From Pseudomonas iranensis (GTDB lineage: Bacteria; Pseudomonadota; Gammaproteobacteria; Pseudomonadales; Pseudomonadaceae), in NCBI RefSeq assembly GCF_014268585.2, contig NZ_CP077092.1:1364001-1428000 (forward strand): a stretch of DNA of 64,000 nt. Direction: 5' to 3'. The notes beneath the pieces are model-generated. The model ran no database searches. It was not told the origin of the DNA and was given only the letters and a program-made list of their open reading frames with translations. The translations under genes and the position numbers were made by a program. Of the stretch, positions 36,381-43,573 are shown in pieces; the first letter of the stretch is position 1; each line of letters opens with the position of its first letter.

Positions 36381-38379
36381 AGAACGGCGCGTTACGTTTG
36401 AGGGTGTTGATTTGCGCCGGGGTCAGGACCTGGCCGGCCCTGTCAGCGTCGGCTTGTTTCAGCACGCCGGGCATCAATGGCGCGGCGCCCGTACCAACGC
36501 CCGGGCTACCACCAGAGTTCATGTTGATCACCGGCCCGCTCAGGGTCACGCCGCCAGCATCGATCTTGATAAAGCTGCCACCACCCACCAGCGTGAGTTC
36601 GGCACCCGCTTCCATCACCACTTTCATGCCGCTGCTCAGGTGGATCTCTTGCCCTGCGTCGATGAACTGCCCGGTGCCGATCTTGATGTGCTGGTTGACG
36701 CCGACGGTGAGATGGTCGTTGGCGCGGGTTTCGACTTTGCGGTCGGCGTAGACGGTGTGGTGTTCTTCGGCTTTGAATTCCGTGTAGCTGTTTTGCTCGA
36801 CGGTGTCGTGGCGTTCGTTGCCGACGCGGATTTTCTGGTCGTGCTCGATGTTTTCGTCCCAGTCGCGCTGGGCGTGCAGGTAGATTTGTTCCTGGCCTTT
36901 TTTGTCTTCGATGCGCAGTTCGTTGTAGCCGCCACCGCCCATCGAACTCAGGGTTTTGAAGGTGCTGCGGGTCTTGTTCGCCGGCAGTTCATAGGGGACG
37001 GTGTTTTCCTTGTGGTACAGGCAGCCGCTGATCAGCGGTTGATCGGGGTCGCCTTCAAGGAACGTGACCAGCACTTCCATGCCGATGCGCGGGATGGCGA
37101 TGCCGCCGTACTGGGCGCCGGCCCAGGCGCTGGAGACGCGCAGCCAGCAACTGGTCTTGTCGTCGGCCTGGCCTTCGCGGTCCCAGTGAAACTGGACTTT
37201 GACCCGGCCGTATTCGTCGCAGTGGATTTCTTCGCCTTTCGGGCCGGTGACTACTGCGCTCTGGCTGCCGAGGATGCGCGGTTTCGGATGGCGTAGCGGC
37301 GGGCGATTGGGCACGTCCCACGGCGTGGCCTGGAAGCGGTTGCGGTAACCCTGATGGAAATCGTCTTTCAGCGCGGTGGTGTCGCTGGTCACCGACTCCT
37401 CGAGCACTTGCGGTTGCTTGCCTTCATGCAGGACTTCAGTGAGCAGCCACAGGTCGTTCCATTTGGCTTTCGGGTGTTCGGTCAGGGCGAGGAAATGGCC
37501 GCTGACCAGCAGTGGCTGATCACTCTTGCCTTCGGCCAATTGGAAGTCGCTGCGATGGCGTTCGAGGGCGCGTTTGGCCAGGTGCTTGCCGCGCTCGCGG
37601 TCGATGAAACGGCCCGGGTAATCGTAGTCTTCGAGGTCGGGCAGGGCGTCGCCACGGTTTTCGCTTTCCAGGGTCAGGCGCGGTTTTTCGAAGTCGTAGT
37701 CGCGACGGGTGGTGCGGCTGGTGCGGGTTTCCAGGCGCAGGTCGAAGCGCTTGATCACCGGGTTGCTGGCGACCATGCCGGAGTCTTGCTGATAGGGCAC
37801 AGGGGCCAGTTTCGGGAACACCGTCTGGTCGTCGCCGAACACCAATTTGTGCGCGTTGGCGCTGTGCTGGAAGTGGAAGTGAATGCCTTCTTCCTCGCAC
37901 AGGCGCTGGATGAAATGCAGATCCGACTCGTCGTATTGCACGCAGTAGATGCGCTCGGGATAGATCGAGCCGATCTTGAATTCGTAGGCGTTGCTTTGAA
38001 TGCCGTGCTCTTCGAGCACCATGCCGATGATTTTCGGCACGCTGAGGTTCTGGAAGATGCGCTGGTTGATGCGGTGCGCCAGGTACGCCAGTTGCGGGCG
38101 CAGGGTCACCGAATAACGGGTCAGGCGCTTGCCGGAATCGCCTTGCGCGGCGCGGTAGATCTGCCCGTGAATGCCGCTGCCGTCAGGCGACAGCTGCAGA
38201 AAGGCCGGTTTGTGCAGCAGGGTTTCGAGGTCCAGCGACGGCTGCTCACTGACCAGCTCCACCTCAAAGACAAAAGGCTGGCTGATGGCTTCCCGGCCGG
38301 TCAGGGTGAATACCTGAAAATCGGCGGAAAGCCCTTCGATGGTCAGGGCAAAGTGGGTTTCATTGGCCGGCGCGAACAT
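36337..38379 (-). CDS. vgrG: T6SS spike protein VgrG (TssI)
   Basis: A 680-residue trimeric spike: gp27-like base (1-380, with VFEVELVSEQPSLDL), an OB-fold (about 400-470, HCDEYGRVKVQFHWDREG, WLRVSSAWAGAQYGG), the gp5-like beta-helix with repeated TVEQNSYTEFKAEEH patterns, and an unusual cysteine-rich tail FCEECEKCKAGACAI. The start MFAPANETHFALTIEGL at 38379 has aaggg nearby; the longer reading adds 19 unlikely residues. It carries no effector domain of its own, so cargo is expected to be the DUF4123/Rhs pair downstream. hcp lies 133 bases upstream. Confidence 0.93.
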   Translation of the reverse strand: MFAPANETHFALTIEGLSADFQVFTLTGREAISQPFVFEVELVSEQPSLDLETLLHKPAFLQLSPDGSGIHGQIYRAAQGDSGKRLTRYSVTLRPQLAYLAHRINQRIFQNLSVPKIIGMVLEEHGIQSNAYEFKIGSIYPERIYCVQYDESDLHFIQRLCEEEGIHFHFQHSANAHKLVFGDDQTVFPKLAPVPYQQDSGMVASNPVIKRFDLRLETRTSRTTRRDYDFEKPRLTLESENRGDALPDLEDYDYPGRFIDRERGKHLAKRALERHRSDFQLAEGKSDQPLLVSGHFLALTEHPKAKWNDLWLLTEVLHEGKQPQVLEESVTSDTTALKDDFHQGYRNRFQATPWDVPNRPPLRHPKPRILGSQSAVVTGPKGEEIHCDEYGRVKVQFHWDREGQADDKTSCWLRVSSAWAGAQYGGIAIPRIGMEVLVTFLEGDPDQPLISGCLYHKENTVPYELPANKTRSTFKTLSSMGGGGYNELRIEDKKGQEQIYLHAQRDWDENIEHDQKIRVGNERHDTVEQNSYTEFKAEEHHTVYADRKVETRANDHLTVGVNQHIKIGTGQFIDAGQEIHLSSGMKVVMEAGAELTLVGGGSFIKIDAGGVTLSGPVINMNSGGSPGVGTGAAPLMPGVLKQADADRAGQVLTPAQINTLKRNAPFCEECEKCKAGACAI

Positions 38380-38512
38380 CCCTTGTTCCTCGTGCTGTAC
38401 AGCGGCGCCCGTCGACGGCCGCAAAAAGCGGCTCAACGTACGCGAAATTCTGGAGGGGCGTAAACAACATCGACCAGCAGAGCTGGCCGATGCGTGTAAC
38501 GGTCAGCCGTAA

Positions 38513-39028
38513 TTAAACGACTGGAGCACGCCAGTCATCGGAACCCGAAGTACCGGATACTTCGTGGGTCCAGGTGATTTTGCGGTAGGTGAACTGCACT
38601 TCTTCCAGGTGGGTGAAGTGCGCGTTGCCTGGATCCTGGCAGTTGTGCATTTTGTTGTTGATGGCGACGATGATCGCGTCTTCCAGTTTGGTGGTGTAGT
38701 AGTGCTCTTGGGTGCCTTGAGCCGAAGTGCGGTACCACTGGATAACGATTTCGCTCATGCGCTCGCCGGAAGTCAGTGCTGCTTGCAGCAGTGGCGAAGC
38801 CTTGTCGTAGACCTTGGTGATCACAACTGGCTTGTGTACGCGCTGACCGGTTGGCTGACCGGATTGCGGGTCACGCGGGATGATCACGTCGTGGGTGAAA
38901 GCCTGAACCATGACCTGGTCTTCGTGGCCTTCCTGGTAAGTGTTGCCAACGGAGTCGGCGGTGAAAGCGCCGGCAGTGATCAGGCCTTGTTTTTCGCCGG
39001 TAACCGACATGTACGCTGGTGTTGCCAT
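38513..39028 (-). CDS. hcp: T6SS tube protein Hcp (TssD)
   Basis: A 171-residue Hcp-family protein that polymerises as hexamers into the inner tube. The start MATPAYMSVTGEKQGLIT, the GQPTGQRVHKPVVITKVYDKAS segment split as usual by the extended loop, and the end EEVQFTYRKITWTHE are typical. It heads the minus-strand cluster hcp-vgrG-DUF4123-rhs-immunity. Its upstream region has a sigma-54-type promoter and three dyads. No structural T6SS genes (sheath, baseplate, ClpV) are in the window, so this is an orphan effector island. Confidence 0.95.
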   Translation of the reverse strand: MATPAYMSVTGEKQGLITAGAFTADSVGNTYQEGHEDQVMVQAFTHDVIIPRDPQSGQPTGQRVHKPVVITKVYDKASPLLQAALTSGERMSEIVIQWYRTSAQGTQEHYYTTKLEDAIIVAINNKMHNCQDPGNAHFTHLEEVQFTYRKITWTHEVSGTSGSDDWRAPVV

Positions 39029-39097
39029 GGGGTGCTCTCCTTGCGGATAAATTTAGGGTGCCCGGAGGCGAAATCGCCCGGTGGGTGGCTGAGAGTT

Positions 39098-39113
39098 ATC
39101 AAGGAGCGTGCCA
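39098..39113 (-). promoter_or_regulatory. Sigma-54-type promoter of hcp
   Basis: On the minus strand tggcacgctccttgat, against the consensus TGGCACG-N4-TTGC(A/T). The -24 GG and the 10-base spacing are right; the -12 dinucleotide is GA instead of GC. It lies about 70 bases upstream of the hcp start and downstream (in the hcp direction) of the dyads at 39200-39322, which fits an enhancer-dependent promoter. Confidence 0.65.
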
Positions 39114-39198
39114 GGTTTTGCGCGGTGCCCGAATGGCGGGGGCGCCACGGTAGTTGGTGATCATTCGGGGCGATTCTCAGCGGGAAAATCGGAAGAAA

Positions 39199-39240
39199 GT
39201 GCGCAAGAAGTTGCGCAGTACTGCGCAACTTCTTGCGCAC
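39199..39240. promoter_or_regulatory. Perfect 42-bp palindrome: two dyad operators
   Basis: Two 18-bp dyads, TGCGCAA-GAAG-TTGCGCA (39200-39217) and TGCGCAA-CTTC-TTGCGCA (39222-39239), 22 bp centre to centre, are mirror images, so 39199-39240 is a perfect palindrome with no loop. The two-turn spacing suits cooperative binding by a dimeric activator. It lies about 100-140 bases upstream of the sigma-54 promoter. Confidence 0.75.
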
Positions 39241-39304
39241 TTGGCTGCAGGCCTTGCGCCGCTTGAGCTGCAGAGGATTTAGGCCCTGAAATATTACGAC
39301 CCAC

Positions 39305-39322
39305 TGCGCAACTTCTTGCGCA
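39305..39322. promoter_or_regulatory. Third copy of the dyad operator
   Basis: TGCGCAA-CTTC-TTGCGCA again, identical to the second half of the 42-bp palindrome and 83 bases from it centre to centre. All three copies lie between hcp and wspA; the site is about 160 bases before the wspA start, so an effect on wsp is also possible. Confidence 0.7.
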
Positions 39323-39353
39323 GTTGGGTATTTGCTGGGACTGCGGTGTTGCC

Positions 39354-39376
39354 TTCGCGAGCAGGCTCGCTCCCAC
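39354..39376. repeat. Single REP element
   Basis: One main-type REP (ttcgcgagcaggctcgctc) with no facing partner, between the dyad operators and wspA. The rest of the 438-base gap 39029-39466 is the hcp promoter region; a -10-like tatact at 39429-39434 may belong to wspA but lacks a good -35. Confidence 0.8.
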
Positions 39377-39466
39377 AGGGACAGTGCTGCCAGCGAAAGC
39401 GTCTTATAAATGAAACACCGCGCTCGGCTATACTCCCCGCATTTCGATCAGGCACGAGGATTCACT

Positions 39467-41089
39467 GTGAAGAACTGGACGTTGCGCCAACGCATTTTGG
39501 CGAGCTTTGCGGTGATTATCGCCATCATGCTGTTGATGGTGGTGCTGTCCTACTCGCGGTTGTTGAAAATCGAGGCCAGTGAAAACAGCGTGCGCGACGA
39601 TGCCATCCCCGGCGTCTATTACAGCTCGATGATTCGCGGCGCTTGGGTCGACAGTTATTTGCAGACCCAGGAGCTGCTCGGCCTCAAGGAAGGCCAGGGC
39701 GTTTCCAGCGAAGACGCAGCGGACTACAAGGCGTTCGAGGCGCGTCTGCAAGAGCAGATGGCCAACTATCGCAAGACCATGGCCACCGATGAAGACCGTT
39801 CCGAATTCGCCCTGTTCGAGAAGTACCACGATACCTACATGCAGATTCAGGATGCCGTGCTGGACCTGCACAAGCGCAATTTGGAAGCCGATGCCATCAA
39901 GCTGTTCAACGAGAAACTGACCCCGGCGTGGTACACCGGACGGATGAAGCTCAACGACATCATTGGCGAGAACAAAGTCGTCGCTGATACCGCCATGGCC
40001 AATATCGACGACGCGGTGGCAACGGCCAAAGTCAGCATGGTCATTTCCCTGCTGGTTGCGGTGCTGGCTGCCGGACTCTGTGGTCTGCTGTTGATGCGCG
40101 CGATCATGGCGCCGATGAACCGCATCGTGACCATCCTCGACATCATGCGCACCGGCGATCTGAGTTCGCGCCTGAACCTCGATCGCAAGGACGAGTTCGG
40201 TGCGGTCGAAACCGGCTTCAACGACATGATGACCGAGCTGACATCGCTGGTGTCCCAGGCCCAGCGCTCCTCGGTGCAGGTGACCACCTCGGTGACCGAA
40301 ATCGCTGCCACGTCCAAGCAGCAACAAGCCACCGCCACCGAAACCGCAGCGACCACCACCGAAATCGGCGCAACCTCTCGCGAAATCGCCGCGACCTCGC
40401 GGGATCTGGTGCGCACCATGACCGAAGTGTCCACCGCTGCCGATCAGGCCTCGGTACTCGCCGGCTCCGGCCAGCAAGGCCTGGCGCGCATGGAAGACAC
40501 TATGCACTCGGTCATGGGCGCGGCGGATCTGGTCAACGCCAAACTGGCGATCCTCAACGAGAAGGCCGGCAACATCAATCAGGTGGTGGTGACCATCGTC
40601 AAGGTGGCCGACCAGACCAACCTGCTGTCGCTCAACGCAGCGATCGAAGCCGAGAAGGCCGGCGAGTACGGTCGCGGTTTTGCCGTGGTCGCCACCGAAG
40701 TCCGGCGTCTGGCTGATCAGACCGCCGTGGCCACCTACGACATCGAACAGATGGTTCGCGAGATCCAGTCGGCGGTGTCGGCCGGAGTGATGGGCATGGA
40801 CAAGTTTTCCGAAGAAGTACGCCGCGGCATGTCGGAAGTGCAGCAGGTCGGCGAGCAGCTGTCGCAGATCATCCATCAGGTGCAGGCGCTGGCGCCGCGC
40901 GTGCTGATGGTCAACGAAGGCATGCAGGCCCAGGCCACTGGCGCCGAGCAGATCAACCATGCGCTGGTGCAGTTGGGCGATGCCAGCAGCCAGACCGTCG
41001 AATCGCTGCGTCAGGCCAGTTTCGCCATCGACGAACTGAGCCAGGTGGCCGTCGGCCTGCGCAGCGGCGTTTCGCGATTCAAAGTCTGA
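39467..41089 (+). CDS. wspA: Wsp surface-sensing chemoreceptor WspA
   Basis: A 540-residue methyl-accepting chemotaxis protein: helix 1 near residues 12-32 (FAVIIAIMLLMVVLSY), a four-helix periplasmic bundle, helix 2 near 190-210, HAMP, and a signalling hairpin with LSLNAAIEAEKAGEYGRGF and a nearby VATEVRRLAD. The start is taken as GTG at 39467 (VKNWTLRQRIL), giving the usual N-terminus; the ATG at 39410 adds 19 unsupported residues. Senses contact with surfaces and drives WspE. First gene of a tightly packed operon; its stop overlaps wspB by one base. Confidence 0.95.
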   Translation: MKNWTLRQRILASFAVIIAIMLLMVVLSYSRLLKIEASENSVRDDAIPGVYYSSMIRGAWVDSYLQTQELLGLKEGQGVSSEDAADYKAFEARLQEQMANYRKTMATDEDRSEFALFEKYHDTYMQIQDAVLDLHKRNLEADAIKLFNEKLTPAWYTGRMKLNDIIGENKVVADTAMANIDDAVATAKVSMVISLLVAVLAAGLCGLLLMRAIMAPMNRIVTILDIMRTGDLSSRLNLDRKDEFGAVETGFNDMMTELTSLVSQAQRSSVQVTTSVTEIAATSKQQQATATETAATTTEIGATSREIAATSRDLVRTMTEVSTAADQASVLAGSGQQGLARMEDTMHSVMGAADLVNAKLAILNEKAGNINQVVVTIVKVADQTNLLSLNAAIEAEKAGEYGRGFAVVATEVRRLADQTAVATYDIEQMVREIQSAVSAGVMGMDKFSEEVRRGMSEVQQVGEQLSQIIHQVQALAPRVLMVNEGMQAQATGAEQINHALVQLGDASSQTVESLRQASFAIDELSQVAVGLRSGVSRFKV

Positions 41090-41625
41090 TGAGCGAAATC
41101 ATCGCCAAGCGTGGCGCCGCGCCAGTGGCGAAGCAGGCGCTGTTTCTGCTGTTTCGCATCGGCAGCGAGCGCTATGCCTTGCGAGCCACCGAAGTGGCCG
41201 AAGTGCTGCCGCGCCTGCCGTTGAAGCCGATTGCCCGGGCGCCGCACTGGGTGGCCGGGGTGTTCGCCTATCGCGGGGCGGTGGTGCCGGTGATCGACCT
41301 CAGCGCGCTGACTTTCGGCCGACCCGCCGAGGCGCGCACCAGCACGCGGCTGGTGCTGGTCAATTATCAGCCGGATCAAGCGCAAGCAGCGCAATGGCTC
41401 GGGCTGATTCTCGAGCAGGCCACCGACACGCTGCGCTGTCATCCGCAAGATTTCCAGCCCTACGGCCTCGACAACCGCGAGGCGCCGTACCTCGGCCCGG
41501 TGCGCGAGGATGCGCAGGGATTGCTGCAATGGGTGCGGGTCAATGACTTGCTCGATGACGCCGTGTGCAGCTTGCTGTTCCCCGATCCGCCGCGTGATCC
41601 GGCGCAGCTTGAGGCGCAGTCATGA
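41089..41625 (+). CDS. wspB: CheW-like coupling protein WspB
   Basis: A 178-residue CheW-domain protein (LFRIGSERYALRATEVAEVLP, FAYRGAVVPVIDLSALTFG) that couples WspA to WspE. It overlaps wspA (TGATG) and wspC (ATGA), so translation is coupled. A C-terminal tail rich in prolines (FPDPPRDPAQ) extends past the domain. Confidence 0.93.
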   Translation: MSEIIAKRGAAPVAKQALFLLFRIGSERYALRATEVAEVLPRLPLKPIARAPHWVAGVFAYRGAVVPVIDLSALTFGRPAEARTSTRLVLVNYQPDQAQAAQWLGLILEQATDTLRCHPQDFQPYGLDNREAPYLGPVREDAQGLLQWVRVNDLLDDAVCSLLFPDPPRDPAQLEAQS

Positions 41626-42893
41626 GTGGTGAGCAGCGCTTTTTCGATTTCCTCAAGGAACGCATCGGCCTTGATGTCGCGTCGGTGGGCGCGGCGATCA
41701 TCGAGCGTGCCGTGCGCCAGCGCACCACGCTGTCCCAGGCCGCCCACGCCGACGAATACTGGCAGCTGTTGCAAGGCTCGCGGGATGAACAGCAGGCGCT
41801 GATCGAAGCGGTGATCGTTCCGGAAACGTGGTTTTTCCGGTATCCGGAATCCTTCGCGACGCTGGGCAAACTGGCGCGAGGTCGGCTTAAAGAACTCAAC
41901 AATATGCGCGCGTTGCGAATTCTGAGCCTGCCGTGCTCGACCGGCGAAGAACCCTACTCGATTGCCATGGCCTTGCTTGATGCCGGATTGCAGCCGCATC
42001 AGTTCAAGGTCGACGGCATGGACATCAGCCCGCTCTCGGTGGAAAAGGCGCGGCGTGCGGTGTATGGCAAGAACTCCTTTCGCGGTCAGGATCTGGAATA
42101 CCGCGAGCGACATTTTTTTGCCGAGCAGGACGGCCACCGGGTCAACGAATACGTTCGCGAACAAGTGCGCTGGCAGGTCGGCAATGTCCTCGATCCGACG
42201 CTGTTTGCGAGCGAGCCAGCCTTCGATTTCGTGTTCTGCCGCAACCTGCTGATCTACTTCGACCAGCCGACGCAAAAGCAGGTGTTCGAAGTGCTCAAGC
42301 GCCTGACCCATGTTGACGGCGTGCTGTTTATCGGCCCGGCGGAGGGCAGTCTGCTCGGGCGTTTGGGCATGCGCTCGATCGGCATCCCGCAGTCGTTCGC
42401 TTTCAGCCGTCATAGCGAGCCGCACCCCGAACCACTGCCGACACCCAAACCGGTCGCCGTGCCGGTCAGCCAGCCATTGCGCAGCGCGCCGCCAGCGCCA
42501 GTGCGCAATCGGCCGTTCGCTGCCGTGACGGCTTTGCCGGTGACGAAAAAAACTGCCAACCCCGACGCCGCGACATTGCTGGCGCAAATCGCTGCACTGG
42601 CCAACGAAGGCAAAAGCGCCGAGGCCCGTGCCGCGTGCGAACACTATCTGCGCAGCCATGAACCGGTGGCGCAGGTGTTCTACTGGCTCGGGCTGCTCAG
42701 CGATGTCGCCGGCCTGAGCCTCGAGGCCCAGGGTTTTTATCGCAAGGCCTTGTACCTCGAACCGCAACACCCCGAAGCGCTGATGCACCTGGCCGCGTTG
42801 CTACAGGCTCAGGGCGACACGGCGGGTGCCCGACGATTGCAGGAGCGCGCCGCCCGCAGCGGGCGCACCGCCGACAGTGAGCGTAAACGATGA
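41622..42893 (+). CDS. wspC: CheR-type methyltransferase WspC with TPR-like tail
   Basis: A 423-residue protein: CheR methyltransferase domain (1-270; ETWFFRYPESF, SLPCSTGEEPYSIAM for SAM binding, FCRNLLIYFDQPTQ), a proline/alanine-rich linker (about 270-320), and a TPR-like C-terminal part (FYWLGLLSDVAGLSLEAQGF). It methylates WspA glutamates to raise signalling, opposing WspF. It overlaps both neighbours by 4 bases. Confidence 0.95.
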   Translation: MSGEQRFFDFLKERIGLDVASVGAAIIERAVRQRTTLSQAAHADEYWQLLQGSRDEQQALIEAVIVPETWFFRYPESFATLGKLARGRLKELNNMRALRILSLPCSTGEEPYSIAMALLDAGLQPHQFKVDGMDISPLSVEKARRAVYGKNSFRGQDLEYRERHFFAEQDGHRVNEYVREQVRWQVGNVLDPTLFASEPAFDFVFCRNLLIYFDQPTQKQVFEVLKRLTHVDGVLFIGPAEGSLLGRLGMRSIGIPQSFAFSRHSEPHPEPLPTPKPVAVPVSQPLRSAPPAPVRNRPFAAVTALPVTKKTANPDAATLLAQIAALANEGKSAEARAACEHYLRSHEPVAQVFYWLGLLSDVAGLSLEAQGFYRKALYLEPQHPEALMHLAALLQAQGDTAGARRLQERAARSGRTADSERKR

Positions 42894-43573
42894 GCGCGTC
42901 CGACACCTTGAACGTTACCCACGAAGACGCCCGCGCCATCGACGATTGCTGGAACCGCATCGGCATTCATGGCGACAAGTCCTGCCCGTTGCTGGAAGAG
43001 CACATTCATTGCCGCAACTGCTCGGTGTATTCTGCCGCCGCCACGCGCCTGCTCGACCGTTATTCGTTGCAGCAGGACCAGCGCGAAGCAGTGGTCAGCA
43101 AAGTCGAAATCGACGTCAAGACCCGCTCGCTGCTGATGTTCCGCCTCGGCGAGGAATGGCTCGGACTGGCCACGCGCACGCTTGTCGAAGTTGCGCCGTT
43201 GCAGGCGATACATTCGCTGCCGCACCAGCGCTCGCGGGCCTTGCTCGGCGTGGCCAATGTCCGTGGCGCGCTGGTCGCGTGCCTGTCGCTGGTGGAACTG
43301 CTCGACCTCGGCGCCAGCGTCGCGCCGGCGGGCGGCGGGCGAGTCATGCCGCGCATGCTGATCATCGCCGCCCATGGCGGGCCGGTAGTGGTGCCGGTGG
43401 ATGAAGTTGACGGTATTCATGCCATCGACGAACGCATCCTCGATGCCGCATCGCAGTCCGGTGCGCAAGCCAGTGCCAAATACACCCGTGGCGTTCTGCA
43501 ATATCGCGGTCGCAGCCTGCGCTGGCTGGATGAAGAACAGCTGTTGTCCGCCGTGACCCGGAGCCTGACATGA
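42890..43573 (+). CDS. wspD: CheW-like coupling protein WspD
   Basis: A 227-residue protein: an N-terminal extension with a cysteine cluster (CPLLEEHIHCRNCSVYSAAA, about residues 27-46) and a CheW domain (about 78-222, FRLGEEWLGLATRTLVEV, LGVANVRGALVACLSL). The second coupling protein of the Wsp array. It overlaps wspC and wspE by 4 bases each. Confidence 0.94.
   Translation: MSASDTLNVTHEDARAIDDCWNRIGIHGDKSCPLLEEHIHCRNCSVYSAAATRLLDRYSLQQDQREAVVSKVEIDVKTRSLLMFRLGEEWLGLATRTLVEVAPLQAIHSLPHQRSRALLGVANVRGALVACLSLVELLDLGASVAPAGGGRVMPRMLIIAAHGGPVVVPVDEVDGIHAIDERILDAASQSGAQASAKYTRGVLQYRGRSLRWLDEEQLLSAVTRSLT

Noticed and set aside
27511..39400. tRNA-linked integrative island with att sites
   Set aside because: No tRNA, integrase or flanking direct repeats were found; the island edge is an rhs core fossil, which favours homologous recombination.
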